Position numbers and translations under genes: made by a program
Shown: positions 12,540-22,957 of the stretch, piece after piece
How positions within the stretch are numbered: position 1 is the stretch's first letter
Layout of the letters: each line of letters opens with the position of its first letter
Notes under the pieces: model-generated
What the model was told of the DNA's origin: nothing
Database searches by the model: none
The model's input: only the letters and a program-made list of their open reading frames with translations
Assembly: GCA_014706295.1 (NCBI GenBank)
Contig: JACSVZ010000007.1
Location: 4,557,199 to 4,621,198 of the forward strand
DNA from: Lycocorax pyrrhopterus obiensis
Taxonomy: Eukaryota > Chordata > Aves > Passeriformes > Paradisaeidae
DNA: 64,000 nt
Direction: 5' to 3'

Positions 12540-13150
12540 GATCAGTGCTAGCAAAGCAAGGAAAGGTAAGAGTATCTTTGTCTTTCCCCCAGTTAATATA
12601 TGCCTGGTTTAGACTGATTGACACTGCACTTTAAAGACAAAAACTAAGTCATGAAATCTTTCAAATTATCATATTTGACTGAATTTTCATCCATTGATTT
12701 TACTCCACCTGCAGCGCACTAGACAAGGTAATAATTTATGATAATTATATGAAAATATACAATTAATATTCATCACCTCTCATTTCTCATCACTTTAGAT
12801 GATCAGTAATGCAGAGTAAAAATGCTGTCAGATTTCTAATTGCTTTGTAATGGGCCTGAAATAGGGAAATCGTTAAAGACAAACAATCTGTCACTTGTCT
12901 GTTACCTTAACTATCTATCACTTAAAAAAACCCTCATTAAATACATTGCTAATGAACGACAAAAGACTGTACTCAGTGTGCCCAGATGTACCTTTTTAAA
13001 CAATATTGTAAATTGCTTAAATAATTCCCAAGACATTTTCAATCATTTCTGTGGAAATTTAATGGAAAACATATATTTTCCGTGCATGTTACATCTCATT
13101 TGCTCACATCATTATGACATTTAGTCTATCATATGCACATCTCCTGGGAG
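12540..13150. promoter_or_regulatory. Candidate conserved non-coding element upstream of DNAJC24
   Basis: The block is free of recognised repeats and dense in TAAT/ATTA homeodomain cores, for example AATTAATATTCATCACC and CATTAAATACATTGCTAATG. It also carries ACAAT SOX-like cores and a CAGATGT E-box-like motif. The DCDC1-DNAJC24-IMMP1L-ELP4 interval is known in vertebrates to hold long-range PAX6 regulatory elements, which makes an enhancer plausible. AT-rich DNA yields such cores by chance, so the call is inference from texture and location. Confidence 0.25.
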
Positions 13151-13720
13151 ACAAAACTTTTTCTTTTTACTGTTGACAAATCTGATTCAATTAAAACAAA
13201 TTCTGGAAGAACTCGACGTTCAGATCTCTAACCCCTTTCTCTTGGGAAAAAAAAAGGAAAAAATCCATTAATAATTTTAAAATAATCCTATCTCTTCCAA
13301 GGATTTTAATATCTAGATTAAAAAAGAAGTCCAGCATTGTTCAAAGTTGAACAAATTATTTTATCTCAATTGTTCCCGAGAGACAAAACTCAGAATGTTC
13401 ACATTCACCACTCTTTTCAGTCAGCTGTCTACTACAGCTCTGACAGAAAAATTCTTGTCACTGTACTGACTGAAGAGCCAGGATGAAAACAGCACACCAG
13501 AAGTATCAGTTGGACCCCATAGTAAAATATTGTACTATTATTTGCCATATTAATTAATTGCTGATATTAACTGTCACATTAAAACATTGAAAAAATGAAG
13601 ACATAACAACTGCAAAAACTACTTAAGACAAAATATTCATCTTTGCATGACTTAAACATGCTCAGTCTCTTAAATTTATCAAAACCCAATCAATACTCAG
13701 TTCTTATTTATGATGCTGAA

Positions 13721-13955
13721 AGAGGTTTAGATTAGATATTAGGAAGAAATTCTTCCCTGTGAGGATGGTGAGGCCCTGGCACAGGTGCCCAGAGAAGCTG
13801 TGGCTGCCCCACCCCTGGAGGTGTCCAAGGCCAGGCTGGATGGGGCTCTGAGCAGCCTGGGATAGTGGAAGGTTCCCTGCTCACGGCAGGGGGGTGGAAC
13901 TGGATAATCTTTAAAGTCCCTTCCAACCCAGACTGTTCCAGGAGTCTCTATGTAG
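13721..13955 (+). mobile_element. CR1 LINE 3' fragment
   Basis: The segment starts with the CR1 pattern GATATTAGGAAGAAATTCTTCCC. It continues through the block encoding the C-terminal tail (GGTGCCCAGAGAAGCTGTGG, then the segment with GGGGCTCTGAGCAGCCTGGG) and reaches the CR1 3' terminus with the signature CCCTTCCAACCCAGACTGTTC. Only the last roughly 230 bp of the element is present, as is typical of 5'-truncated CR1 insertions. An A-rich tract (13958-13995) follows. The copy lies in the same orientation as DNAJC24, upstream of its promoter. Confidence 0.93.
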
Positions 13956-16359
13956 CAATATAAAACCAACACAAACAAACAAAAAAAAAAAGCAAAAAAG
14001 CTTTACTAGTCTTACCAAGACTTTGAAAAATACCATCCAGAAGTAAAAAATGTAGTTAATAGTGAGAAAGTCTGGATGTTTCGGCTGGTCCTTCATTTGT
14101 ACTCATCTTTTATTGTAGTCATAGAAGCACACACAGTAGTCCAGTTGTCTTTACACAATTCTCCTACAATTCTATGACAACACAGCATGACGTTATGTGC
14201 CAGTGTCAAGAAAAGCACCTACTAAAAAGTTAAATATTCTCACAAAAATGTCTGAAACCGCTAACCTACATCTAAATTATCTTAAACAAGAGAAGGAAAC
14301 TTTGTACCATATTTAGGTGTCCAGCTCCAGTGAAATGAATAGCACCTATGCATGCTTACCTAATTGGTTTAAGATAATTGAGCAATCCTGGTTTCTTACA
14401 GACATGTCTCACACCTCCATTCTGGGACAACAGTCCCAGGTCTTCTCCATGACTTCCTGGTCCATCTCCACACATCCTAGACTGTCATGGCAAGTTCTCC
14501 ACACTCTCCTCTCACTTACCTACCCTTTTTTTTTGCCTTCGGAAGGGGAAAAAGCAGCAAACCTCTGGCTACACTGAGCTGTGTGCTCACTGGCCAGAGC
14601 ATTTGTGTTCAGTGTGTTTTTCCCTGCTCTCTCTCCCCTACATACCACCCATTCCCCTTCAACAAATCTTGAACTAAGTTAATTTTTATACCTCTAGAGA
14701 TGAAAGATCATCAAATTGCCTTGAGACTGATCAACAGCTTCACAAGTCCTTACAACCAGGCAGGGTATGATTAGCTATGACTAACCCAAATGTAACGTTA
14801 TGACTTCTGAAAGTGGGTAGCTTAAAAGAGAAACTGAGACACAAAGAATATGACACCAGATAAGGCCAGATAATCTTGCACTGGTACATGAACACCAAAC
14901 TGTTACATTAAATAGCCTATTTTCTTTTACTTTGGCAGGGCTGCTGAGCATGCACTGAAAAGAACAAGTGTTTCACTTCCAAAATTGTTCCACCGACTGC
15001 AGAGGTAATTCCTTAACACGTCCAGCTAATTTTCTATTTAACAACTCATTACAGATATACTGTTGCATACAATTGCTCACAATCTCTCAAACAACTCTGT
15101 GTTTAAAATACTGTATGAGCTGGCTTCAGGTACCAATCTTATTATGAGCTAAAATGGAATAAACTCAATATGCAAAACATAGGAATTTTTGGCATAAAGG
15201 AGAAACAATGGATATCATATCCAGTCTTTAGGAGGATATTAACCATCTGTGGTGAAAGCACAGGTGTAGTAACCAATCTCCAGGACAACACCACATATTT
15301 TAAAAGCTTTTCTTCAATTTCCCCCCTTCATGACAACAGTCCCTGTTCGCACACCAGCGCAAGTGAAGCAGGTGACTCATTGAACCATACTGAAACCTTT
15401 GCCTGAGAAGTAAATTCTGATGTTGAAAGGAACTACATAAATGAGGCCACACTTGATACATCTCATCTGCAATTCGATGACTTATGTGAAATATCTGACT
15501 GCTCACACTGGTGCTGCAGAAGTTAGCATTGACAGAGAGGCTGGGTGGTTCCAGGGCTTGTACAGGGACTGACAGAGAACTCTTTCCCTTTTGACAATGT
15601 GGACACTCACGTTGCAAATTTGACCTCTCCTACAGAAATGCAAGAAGGGCAAAACACCAACCTGCTGACTGTTGTGTAGAGACACTGACACCCAGCACAG
15701 ACAAAAATCAGACTAATCAGGCCCTGAGTAGTTTTGCAGATCTGATGTTTCCCCACGCTTACCCCTACCCTCACCTAGGGAAGCAAGTGTTAAACTTTAA
15801 ACCAATTCTCCGTGTTTACCATTCAACCCCAGCTGTCCCACTCCCTTCCCTCAATGGTGGTTAACGGGAACGATATGCCAGGAGCGCTCCTGGTTCTTCC
15901 TGACAATGTTTGTACAGCCTGGCTGCTGCTCTACTCAAAGAGTTCAAAGGGTATGAAAAATGACAAGAAGTTGCTTTAATTCTAGGGTATCACATAAAAA
16001 TATTGTCACAGGATGTATGCTATACATTTAAAAGTGCAGTGTGAACTAAGTTTGCCTGGAGTAACGTTTAGGGATTTTGCTAACTAGGTTTGCCTAAGAT
16101 TCCAAAAGCTGAAGTCTACAGCACCCACCTAAGCTTTTTTGGGTTTTTTTGGTGGTGGCCGTGGGGTTTTGTTTGTGGTTTTTAGTTTTGTATCTTTGCG
16201 GGAGGGGTGGGGACGTAAGGTTTTTTGTGGTTTCTTGTTTGTTTCTAATGAGGAAACGTCTTTACATCATTAAAAACCCGCTTCCAGAGCTTAAATTTTT
16301 CATCAAGAGGATGTTCTTCCTTTGCCTTTAGCACAAGTATTTCCTAGAAAGAAACCACC
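13956..16359. other. Upstream flank of the CpG island, no confirmed gene
   Basis: Unique, moderately AT-rich sequence separates the CR1 fragment from the CpG island. A GT-rich tract at 16135-16240 (TTTTTTGGGTTTTTTTGGTG and similar) gives way to the island. The - strand part adjoining the island should contain the first DCDC1 exon or 5' flank, judging by synteny and head-to-head order. No splice-supported exon was confirmed. Confidence 0.5.
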
Positions 16360-17190
16360 GTCTCATCCCGCTTCCAAGGCCGGGAGCCCAGGCTGCCGAG
16401 CTCCGCCTGCGGGGCCGGGGGCGGAGGGAGCCCCGCAGCGCGGGCGGGCAAGGGAGCGGCTGCGCCCCGGGAGGCGGAGTCCCCGCGGGGAGAGCGGCTG
16501 TGGGGCGGCCCGGGCTCCCGCGCAGCGGGCGAGGGGGAACGGGACGGGCAGCGGTGCCTTGTCCCACCGCAGCCCCGCCAGACGGAGCGCAGGGGCGGGC
16601 GGGGTGCGGAGCAGCTCCCGCGGCCGGGCCCGGCGCCGGCGGAGCCGCGGTCGCCATGGGGACGCGTCGTGCCCGGCCGCGCCGCGCTTCCTGCCGGTGC
16701 GGCGCCACTACTGCCCGGCTGGAAACAGGCGGGGCGGCGCGGGAGCCAGGCGCGCTGCGGCCCCGGCCGAGCTGAAGGGCCCAAAGGCGTAAAGCGCCGC
16801 GGGGGAGAGGAGGGTGTTTCCCGCCGGACCAGTTACGCGTGGCACTGCCATGGACGGTGCGGGGCAGGTGGGTGCGCGGTGCGGCCGCGGGGACCGGGGA
16901 GGGACCGGGGGAACCCGGGGGTCCGGGCTGGGCCGGGCCGGGGGAACCGGGGGGGATTGGGGGGCTGCGGGGAAAGGCGGCGGGAGGCCTCCGGCAGGGC
17001 CTGGCGCAGTGCGCGGAGCCGCGGCCTAGGCCGGGCTGCGGCGGCCTCCCGGGCCGTCCCCGCCCGCTGCGGAGGCCCGAGGTACTCCCGCCGTGGTTGT
17101 GCGGTTGTGGGCAGCGGTGTCGGAGAGCCCCGGTCCCGGGGGCGCTGCCGTTCGGCTTGTTCTCAAAACGCGGGTGGGACGGGTGCGCGG
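16360..17190. promoter_or_regulatory. CpG island, probable bidirectional DCDC1/DNAJC24 promoter
   Basis: GC content and CpG density rise sharply at about 16360 and fall back by about 17190; the flanks are AT-rich and CpG-poor. Within the island I see an SP1-type GC box (GGGGCGGGC at 16592-16600), further GGGGCGG cores, and an ETS-type core in GCGCTTCCTGCCGG near 16683. There is no TATA box, as usual for housekeeping CpG promoters. DNAJC24 begins to the right on the + strand. In other vertebrates DCDC1 begins close by on the opposite strand, so a shared promoter is inferred. Long ORFs inside the island come from its composition. Confidence 0.85.
16850..16867 (+). other. DNAJC24: Predicted 3' end of DNAJC24 exon 1, carrying a uORF start
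   Basis: Within the CpG island the sequence GGGGCAG is followed by GTGGGT, a plausible donor with its first intron base at 16868. The next exon begins at 18190. An ATG at 16850 opens MDGAGQ up to this donor. Joined to exon 2, it would read TGC TGA and stop, making a 7-codon upstream ORF ahead of the main ATG. The exact donor and the transcription start are predictions; other GT sites exist in the island. Confidence 0.4.
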
Positions 17191-18189
17191 AGCTTTCCCC
17201 TGCAGTGCTGTGTCCCACGGTCTGCTCGCAGCCCTGCCGAGTTTGAAACACACAGTTTTTTTCCCCATGAAAGAAGTGTTGATTCTGAAGTACGACGGTA
17301 GCCATCAGGGAGCGGTTTTAGTGCTGAAATGGAAAAAACTCCAAACCTGTATATTTTTGTTTCACAATTAATTAATTTGCAATTTTAGAACTTGTGTATT
17401 TACGAAGCTCTTGCCTACTGACAGTGTTATCTCTTATCTGAAAGTTCATGGTAGATCAGTTACTGCAAGCTTGGGATTCCAGCACGCCTAAGAATCTGCG
17501 TGAAGCTCAAGCATTGCCATTCTACTACTGGCACTTAGTTCTCCTGTTTATTGTCTTCTTCCTCGGTCATTAATTTGGTGAAAGATGGCCAAAATTGAAA
17601 ACCACATTTCTAGTTAGATTTTACTTAATAACCTGTGCTAACTGTGTATGTTTTGGTTCATTTTTGGTTTTTTGTTTTTACATGCTTTTCTACTTCCTAC
17701 TCAGCAGGATGAAGGAGTTCCCATGCTCTGAATGTCACTTTGTAAAAACCAACACATACCTTTTCTTGTGTCTTCTTGCATGGGTCTTATTCCCAAATTG
17801 AAAAATGTCACACTTTTATGTACTTGTTCACGTATTAAGTACAGCTCCAAAATCAAAAGTTTGTTTTAAAAAGTGTCTGTATAAAAGCTGTATCTGTAAT
17901 GTGGGTCATTTTACATACAAAATGATTTTTGAAGAAGTATGGATGGCTTCTGAAGCGTGATATGCTGAGGTACTTGGGCAGGAGGCACAAGATTTCACAT
18001 ATGACAGTGTATGGGATGGAGCAGCCATGTGAATTAAGCTCTTTTTGCACAATAGTTCTCATATAATGTTGTAGAGGTGCTTGAGGGCTACAGTCAGTTC
18101 TGTGATCCTCTTGTTTGCCACGTCCTTGTTTTTGCTTTTTCTGTTTCTCTTTCAAATTGTAATTTCATTTATTTGATTTTCTTGCACAG

Positions 18190-18222
18190 TGCTGAGGAAG
18201 TGATTTCAAAGCCAGTCAGGCT
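18190..18222 (+). other. DNAJC24: 5' UTR part of DNAJC24 exon 2
   Basis: A pyrimidine-rich tract ending CTTGCACAG forms the acceptor before 18190. The 33 nt up to the main ATG have an in-frame TGA at 18193-18195, so the coding frame cannot begin further upstream through this exon. That fixes the start at 18223. Confidence 0.75.
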
Positions 18223-18330
18223 ATGGCCTTTGAAAGGATAAACCAGAAGGACTGGTACAAGGTCCTGGGGGCCAAACCATCAGACAGCCCGGCAGAACTG
18301 AAACACAAATACCAAAAACTTGCTTTGTTG
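18223..18330 (+). CDS. DNAJC24: DNAJC24 coding exon 2: start and first half of J-domain
   Basis: This exon encodes residues 1-36, starting MAFERINQKDWYKVLGAKPS and continuing through AELKHKYQKLALL. It holds helix I (DWYKVLGA) and the basic helix II (KHKYQKLALL) of the J-domain, the surface that docks on Hsp70. The closest vertebrate match is DNAJC24, whose corresponding segment has the DWYxxLGA and KYQKL motifs. The ATG at 18223 is the first in frame after an upstream in-frame stop in the same exon. The exon ends in phase 0 at a consensus donor, GTAAGT. Intron 2, which follows, separates helix II from the HPD loop. Confidence 0.93.
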
Positions 18331-19865
18331 GTAAGTCTGGATGTGATATTTAAGATACACAAAAGTCATATTTATAAACCAATAAGGTAATGGTTGCAGG
18401 GTTTGTTTTTACAGTTTTTGTATCGCTGTGATTGATCAGAGTATGTTTGTAATATCAGTTCACGGAGGCTGGGTTGAGTTTGAAATAAACATCTGCAGTT
18501 TATGAGTTATCAGCAGATTCGCGAAGAGGGGTTGTGGTGTTCTGATTCCAGAACACTGATGTGTCTTCCAGCTTTGCTAAACTGAGGCAAATAATTGTTT
18601 ATCAGGTGCTGGATAATCAGGCACACAAGTCAAAAAGTCTTTGTAGCACATGAAATTTGCTAATTGATACTTGTGGTATTTACTGTCATGCAAGGTACAG
18701 TGTGCTGAATGCAACCCTTGAGTACACAAGGAACAAAAAGAAGTTTTTTCCTGGTAGTCTGCAGTAATGAAATAAAAAATGCATAGGAGGAAAATAAATT
18801 AATTTTATTGAGAAGTTTCTGGTGAGTTTTTGTGGAGTTGTATTCTTGGTCATGCATCAAGACGTCACATTCTGTGAATTCTCCTGATTTTTTCTGTACT
18901 GCTGCTATATATGCATAAGAATCTCAGAGCTTTACCAGATTACTTGGTGTGATTCTTGGTTATTCTGTTTTACCCCCTCCCCTGAATTTGGTCGTTTTGC
19001 TCAAAAAGTGCTTTGGTCTGGGTTTCTGAGGAAAATGGAGTGTCTTTTTTGATACTGTTGACTGTTTTCAGCTGAATTTGATAGACAAATAGAATTCCCA
19101 AGGTAAGTAAATTCCTGTTTCTTGAAAGCTGGTGACTTGGTAGAGAAGAAGAAAGGAGGTGAGCAGCACTCAGTTTTTGTAGGAAAAACTCTCTTTTCTG
19201 TAGGAAGCTGCTAACCAGACTGTCAGTATTGGCAGGGTGGGTATTGGAGCATGTGCATGGCAGATTTGAGGTGGTTTGAGGTGTCAGGACAAATGTAATA
19301 AGGAGTTGGGGTTTTTAAGTGAGGTAAAGAGAATGCCAGTGACCAGGAGAGTGAGTTTTGTTAGAGTTGAAATAAATTCATGGATTTGGGGGGGGAGGTT
19401 GTTCATTTTTGTGTTGGTGTGAGTTTCTTTAAATAATTTTATTTCTAGCCACTATAAAAAGGTTTTAAAGTTTGGTCATTTCACCAGTATGATCCAGTTT
19501 TACACATTTTGGTATTCTTCAGCTGAATTTGCTAGGCAACCCCTGCTGCACACCTACTCCTCCTCAGTGCTTCCTGTGAACTTGTTTCTTTGTCTAAAAC
19601 TGATTCATGTACTTAGTCTTAGGTTTCTACACCTGACAAGGTGTTTGTGTGCAGATATAGGACATAAATCCTTTGGTTCTCACTATTAAACTGATTATTC
19701 TAACAGAGGAGAGGGCTTTGGAAACCAAGTTTCTTAGTTCCCCTTTGAATAGAAATCATTGTTTTCCTGAACCTCCTAATGGTTTTGTTCTATTGAATTG
19801 CTGGTAAAATGTGAGTAAAAGAAGAATAAAGATCTGTTTGTTCTTAGCTTCCTGAAAGGTGACTG

Positions 19866-20165
19866 TAGTCAGGTGGGGGTTGGTCTCTTTTTCCAGGCAA
19901 CAACTGACAGAACAAGAGGACACAGTCTCAAGCTGCGCCAAGCGAAATTTAGGTTGGATGTTAGGAAAAAGTTTTTTACTGAAAGAGGGATAAAGTACTG
20001 GAACCGTCCGCCCGGGGAGGTGGTGGAGTCACCATCCTTGGATGTGTTTAAAAAAAGATTGGATGTGGCACTCAGTGCTATGGTTTGTTGAGGTGGTGTT
20101 AGGGCATGGGTTGGACTCGGTGATCTTGAAGGTCTCTTCCAACCTGGTGATTCTGTGGTTAATGA
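19866..20165 (+). mobile_element. CR1 LINE 3' fragment in DNAJC24 intron 2
   Basis: The copy starts with GGTGGGGGTTGGTCTCTTTT. It continues with the decayed end of the CR1 reverse transcriptase ORF, including the peptides SLKLRQAKFRLDVRKKFFTE and VESPSLDVFKKRLDVAL. It ends with the terminal signature TTGGACTCGGTGATCTTGAA and CTTCCAACCTGGTGATTCTG. It is 5'-truncated and sits in sense orientation relative to DNAJC24. The surviving reading frame of 72 codons is a remnant and not a gene. Confidence 0.95.
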
Positions 20166-20972
20166 AGGTGATCAGGGGACCATGGTGTAAAATACCTCTT
20201 CTGTTCAGACGGGGGGCTAATTTAAACTGAATACTGTAATGGAATTAATATATTTCTTTTCCTATGAATTGGTGTATAATAATGGAATTAAGATCGTAGG
20301 TGTCATTCAGAGCTGTTACAGAAGTGAAACTACATAGTCCCTTTCTTGTATGAAGTTTTTTAAATTGTGTTACAGAGCTGTACTTTGATGTGATTTCATA
20401 AAATTATTTTGGGGTGTATAAAGTGAGAATTACCAAAGTTTACAACTCTATGTCTGCATCTCTAACTGTAGTTTTGGAATATTAAAGTATTATTTTGATA
20501 TACAAGCATTTCTTCTGTATTTCCAACCTGATAGGTTAGTGCTCTTTATTTGGAAAGTCAATGAGAAGTGTTAGAGAAAATGAAGATACTTTGTTTTTGT
20601 TTTAGTGGCTGTGATGGATCTCTCTGACTAAAAAGAGATGTTTACTGATGTTTACTTGTAGGTGTTTTCTCAACGCAGATCTGCTGCTTGTCTGTTGTTG
20701 TTACCATATGTCCTGTCTCTGCTCATCTTTTTCTTTTAGCTGAACTGTTACAGACTCTACTTGATGGTCTCCTTCCTAATGCAGCATCTAGCACAGCCAC
20801 TCTGGAGTCTTTAAAGCATGGTGCTATTGAGACCACGATGGTTTTCCTGCAGCCTACACCCCCACTGGCTGTAGGAGTGACTGGAGGGCACAGCACATAT
20901 CTTCTCTTAGTTACAGTGTGAAAGTGCCACAGTTGTTGTTGAGTCGAGAGGTTCCATGGATGGAAAAACTGT

Positions 20973-20997
20973 CAGACTTTCCTGAAAGGAAAGTCTG
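20973..20997. repeat. Perfect 11-bp inverted repeat with 3-nt loop
   Basis: CAGACTTTCCT (20973-20983), a GAA spacer and AGGAAAGTCTG (20987-20997) form a perfect hairpin. It lies in intron 2 of DNAJC24 with no recognised mobile element around it. No function is assigned. Confidence 0.9.
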
Positions 20998-22944
20998 CCA
21001 TGGCATGTTGACACAGAAACGTTCTCTCTGATTCAGGGATTCATGAGCTGTGGACTTCTGAATACTGGATGTACAAGGGGAATGTTGCTGAATATTTGTT
21101 TTATCCTGATGCTGTTCCCTGGTCATCCGCTGTGCATTATTAGTGAGAAGTACCGCATTGGATGGACCTGCTGCGTTACTTTTTGTGTCCTTTCAGATGA
21201 AGTCACTCTCTTGCTCTCCAGGCTGGTCCTTGGAGTTTGTGGTAACTTCAGCTCTAAGTGCCCAGGTGCTCCTTGGGTTCTCTGACGCTGTTACTGGAGA
21301 TGGGGGTGGTACAAGTAGCGCTGCCAAGGGCAGGGGACAGGGCTGCTTGCAGGTACGTGCAGGTTTTTAGAAGCTGGAAAAGTGGATGAACACAGCCATG
21401 TATTGCTTCTTAAAAGATGTCATGTCACGTTTTATGGTCAGCGCAGAATGTTTTCCAACTTTTATATAGCTGCAGAAGTTAATCTCCTGAAGAATTATGC
21501 TGTGCTAATAGTCTTAAAATCCAAAGGTTTGTAAAGCAACATGCATGTTGGATACCAGCTGCAATTAATATGACATGGATTCTGTAATCATGAATATTTC
21601 GACCACAGAATAGATGGTGGAATTTATTTTTAAACATAATTCTGCTGTTAAAATAAAAATGGCAAATCTCTGAGTCCAACCCTTTTTCAACTGATCCCCA
21701 ATGCTTCATGTTGAGCATTTGCTTTTTGCCATCTGCTATTTTCTGTATTTGTCAACACATGTATGCTTAGCATCTTGAAGGAACAGGCAGATGTAAAATT
21801 TCCAAAGCTAAAAAGAGTTGGAGATCTTGCCATATGTCATCCAAAAGATAACTATATTTGCAGTTAAATCTCAGGATTGACCTTAATAATACAAAGCAGT
21901 TAAATTACACAATTTACACAATTAAAAGTGTATACAAATTACACAGTTAGAAGTGATTGAATTGTAGCTTTGTAAGAATAACTTCATCAGGGCAAATTCG
22001 CTTAAAACTGATGAATTTTTAAAACCAAACCCCTTTCAATTAATTCTAACAAATTGAGGATGGAAAAGGTTAATAACCCAGAAGAAAACTGTACATAGGC
22101 ACCCTACCAGAGAGTATATATTTTTTTTTTACTGTAGATAATATCAGTTCAGTCCTTAAGAATAGTATTAATTTGATACAGAAAAGGAATTTGGGCTAAA
22201 AGTAGGGATTTTTTTTCTCACCCGCCCCTTCTAATTATTCAAGCATCTTATAAAATTTCCTTGAGACTTAAATTTAGTTTTTTAATAATTCTTGTATGCT
22301 TAGGTGACTCTGATACCTGGATCATCTTGATACTCTATTACTGGAAGAATCAGTAGCAGCTGAAGATGTCAGACTTTGGGGCACAAGGTGCGTGTGCCAT
22401 TGTCAATTCTATAAAAAGCTTATTTTTAAAAGAAAATAAAACTTTTGTGTATGCAGGCTCATACTCTGGCACAAAGCTGCAGCCAGTAATTCTGAAAGGA
22501 AAAAAAAAATGCAAATGAGTGCTTTGAAACCAGCATAGCTCAGTGCAAAGATTCCTTGGCTGGCTGTTACAAACTCACGCTAAAGTGCTTTCTGAAGCGC
22601 AGAAGACTTGTAGTTTCCATATTCTGAAAGGAACCCAGCCAGTTCTGAGAACTAATATCTTATTAAAGTGGTAGGAATGGGACTTCAGTCTTCTGTCTTT
22701 GGAGCATGCTGGTGGGTTTGAGATATTTGGGATACACACAGCCTTTTATCCACAGTTAGATACACGGTAGTTTCAACAAGGTGATTTCTTGAATGGATAA
22801 ATGCGTTTTGTGCTCTATGCTTGATTTTTTAAGGAATTCATACAGCTTTTAGGAAGGACAGGGCTTGTGTTCCATTTCTAAATGTGTATAAAATCAACAG
22901 AAGATAAAATTAGAGCAACAAAAATAGGACATTCAGGGGAAACA

Positions 22945-22957
22945 CCCCCCCCCCCCC
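22945..22957 (+). repeat. Mononucleotide C13 run
   Basis: An uninterrupted run of thirteen C residues lies within an AT-rich part of DNAJC24 intron 2. It is probably length-polymorphic and prone to sequencing error. No other feature is associated with it. Confidence 0.9.

Larger units (their letters stand above)
7351..13720. other. AT-rich flank without confirmed genes
   Basis: No recognised gene or interspersed repeat was found between the minisatellite and the CR1 fragment. An AATAAA lies at 7394-7399, just after the minisatellite, but no transcript ending there can be shown. Exon-like segments at 9120-9157 (- strand) and 10048-10319 (+ strand) and a regulatory-looking block at 12540-13150 are listed separately. 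The segment at 11400-11680 is moderately less AT-rich and may be old repeat sequence. Confidence 0.5.

Noticed and set aside
13732..13978. Two overlapping - strand ORFs rich in proline and histidine
   Set aside because: They are antisense reading of a CR1 3' fragment.
1..16360. DCDC1 coding exons
   Set aside because: Expected by synteny, but no doublecortin-domain or other DCDC1 peptide could be recognised on the - strand, so no DCDC1 exon is annotated.
16328..17305. 325-codon - strand ORF and several others in the CpG island
   Set aside because: GC-rich islands lack stop codons by composition. The translations are P/R/G/A-rich with no domain, and overlapping frames are equally open.
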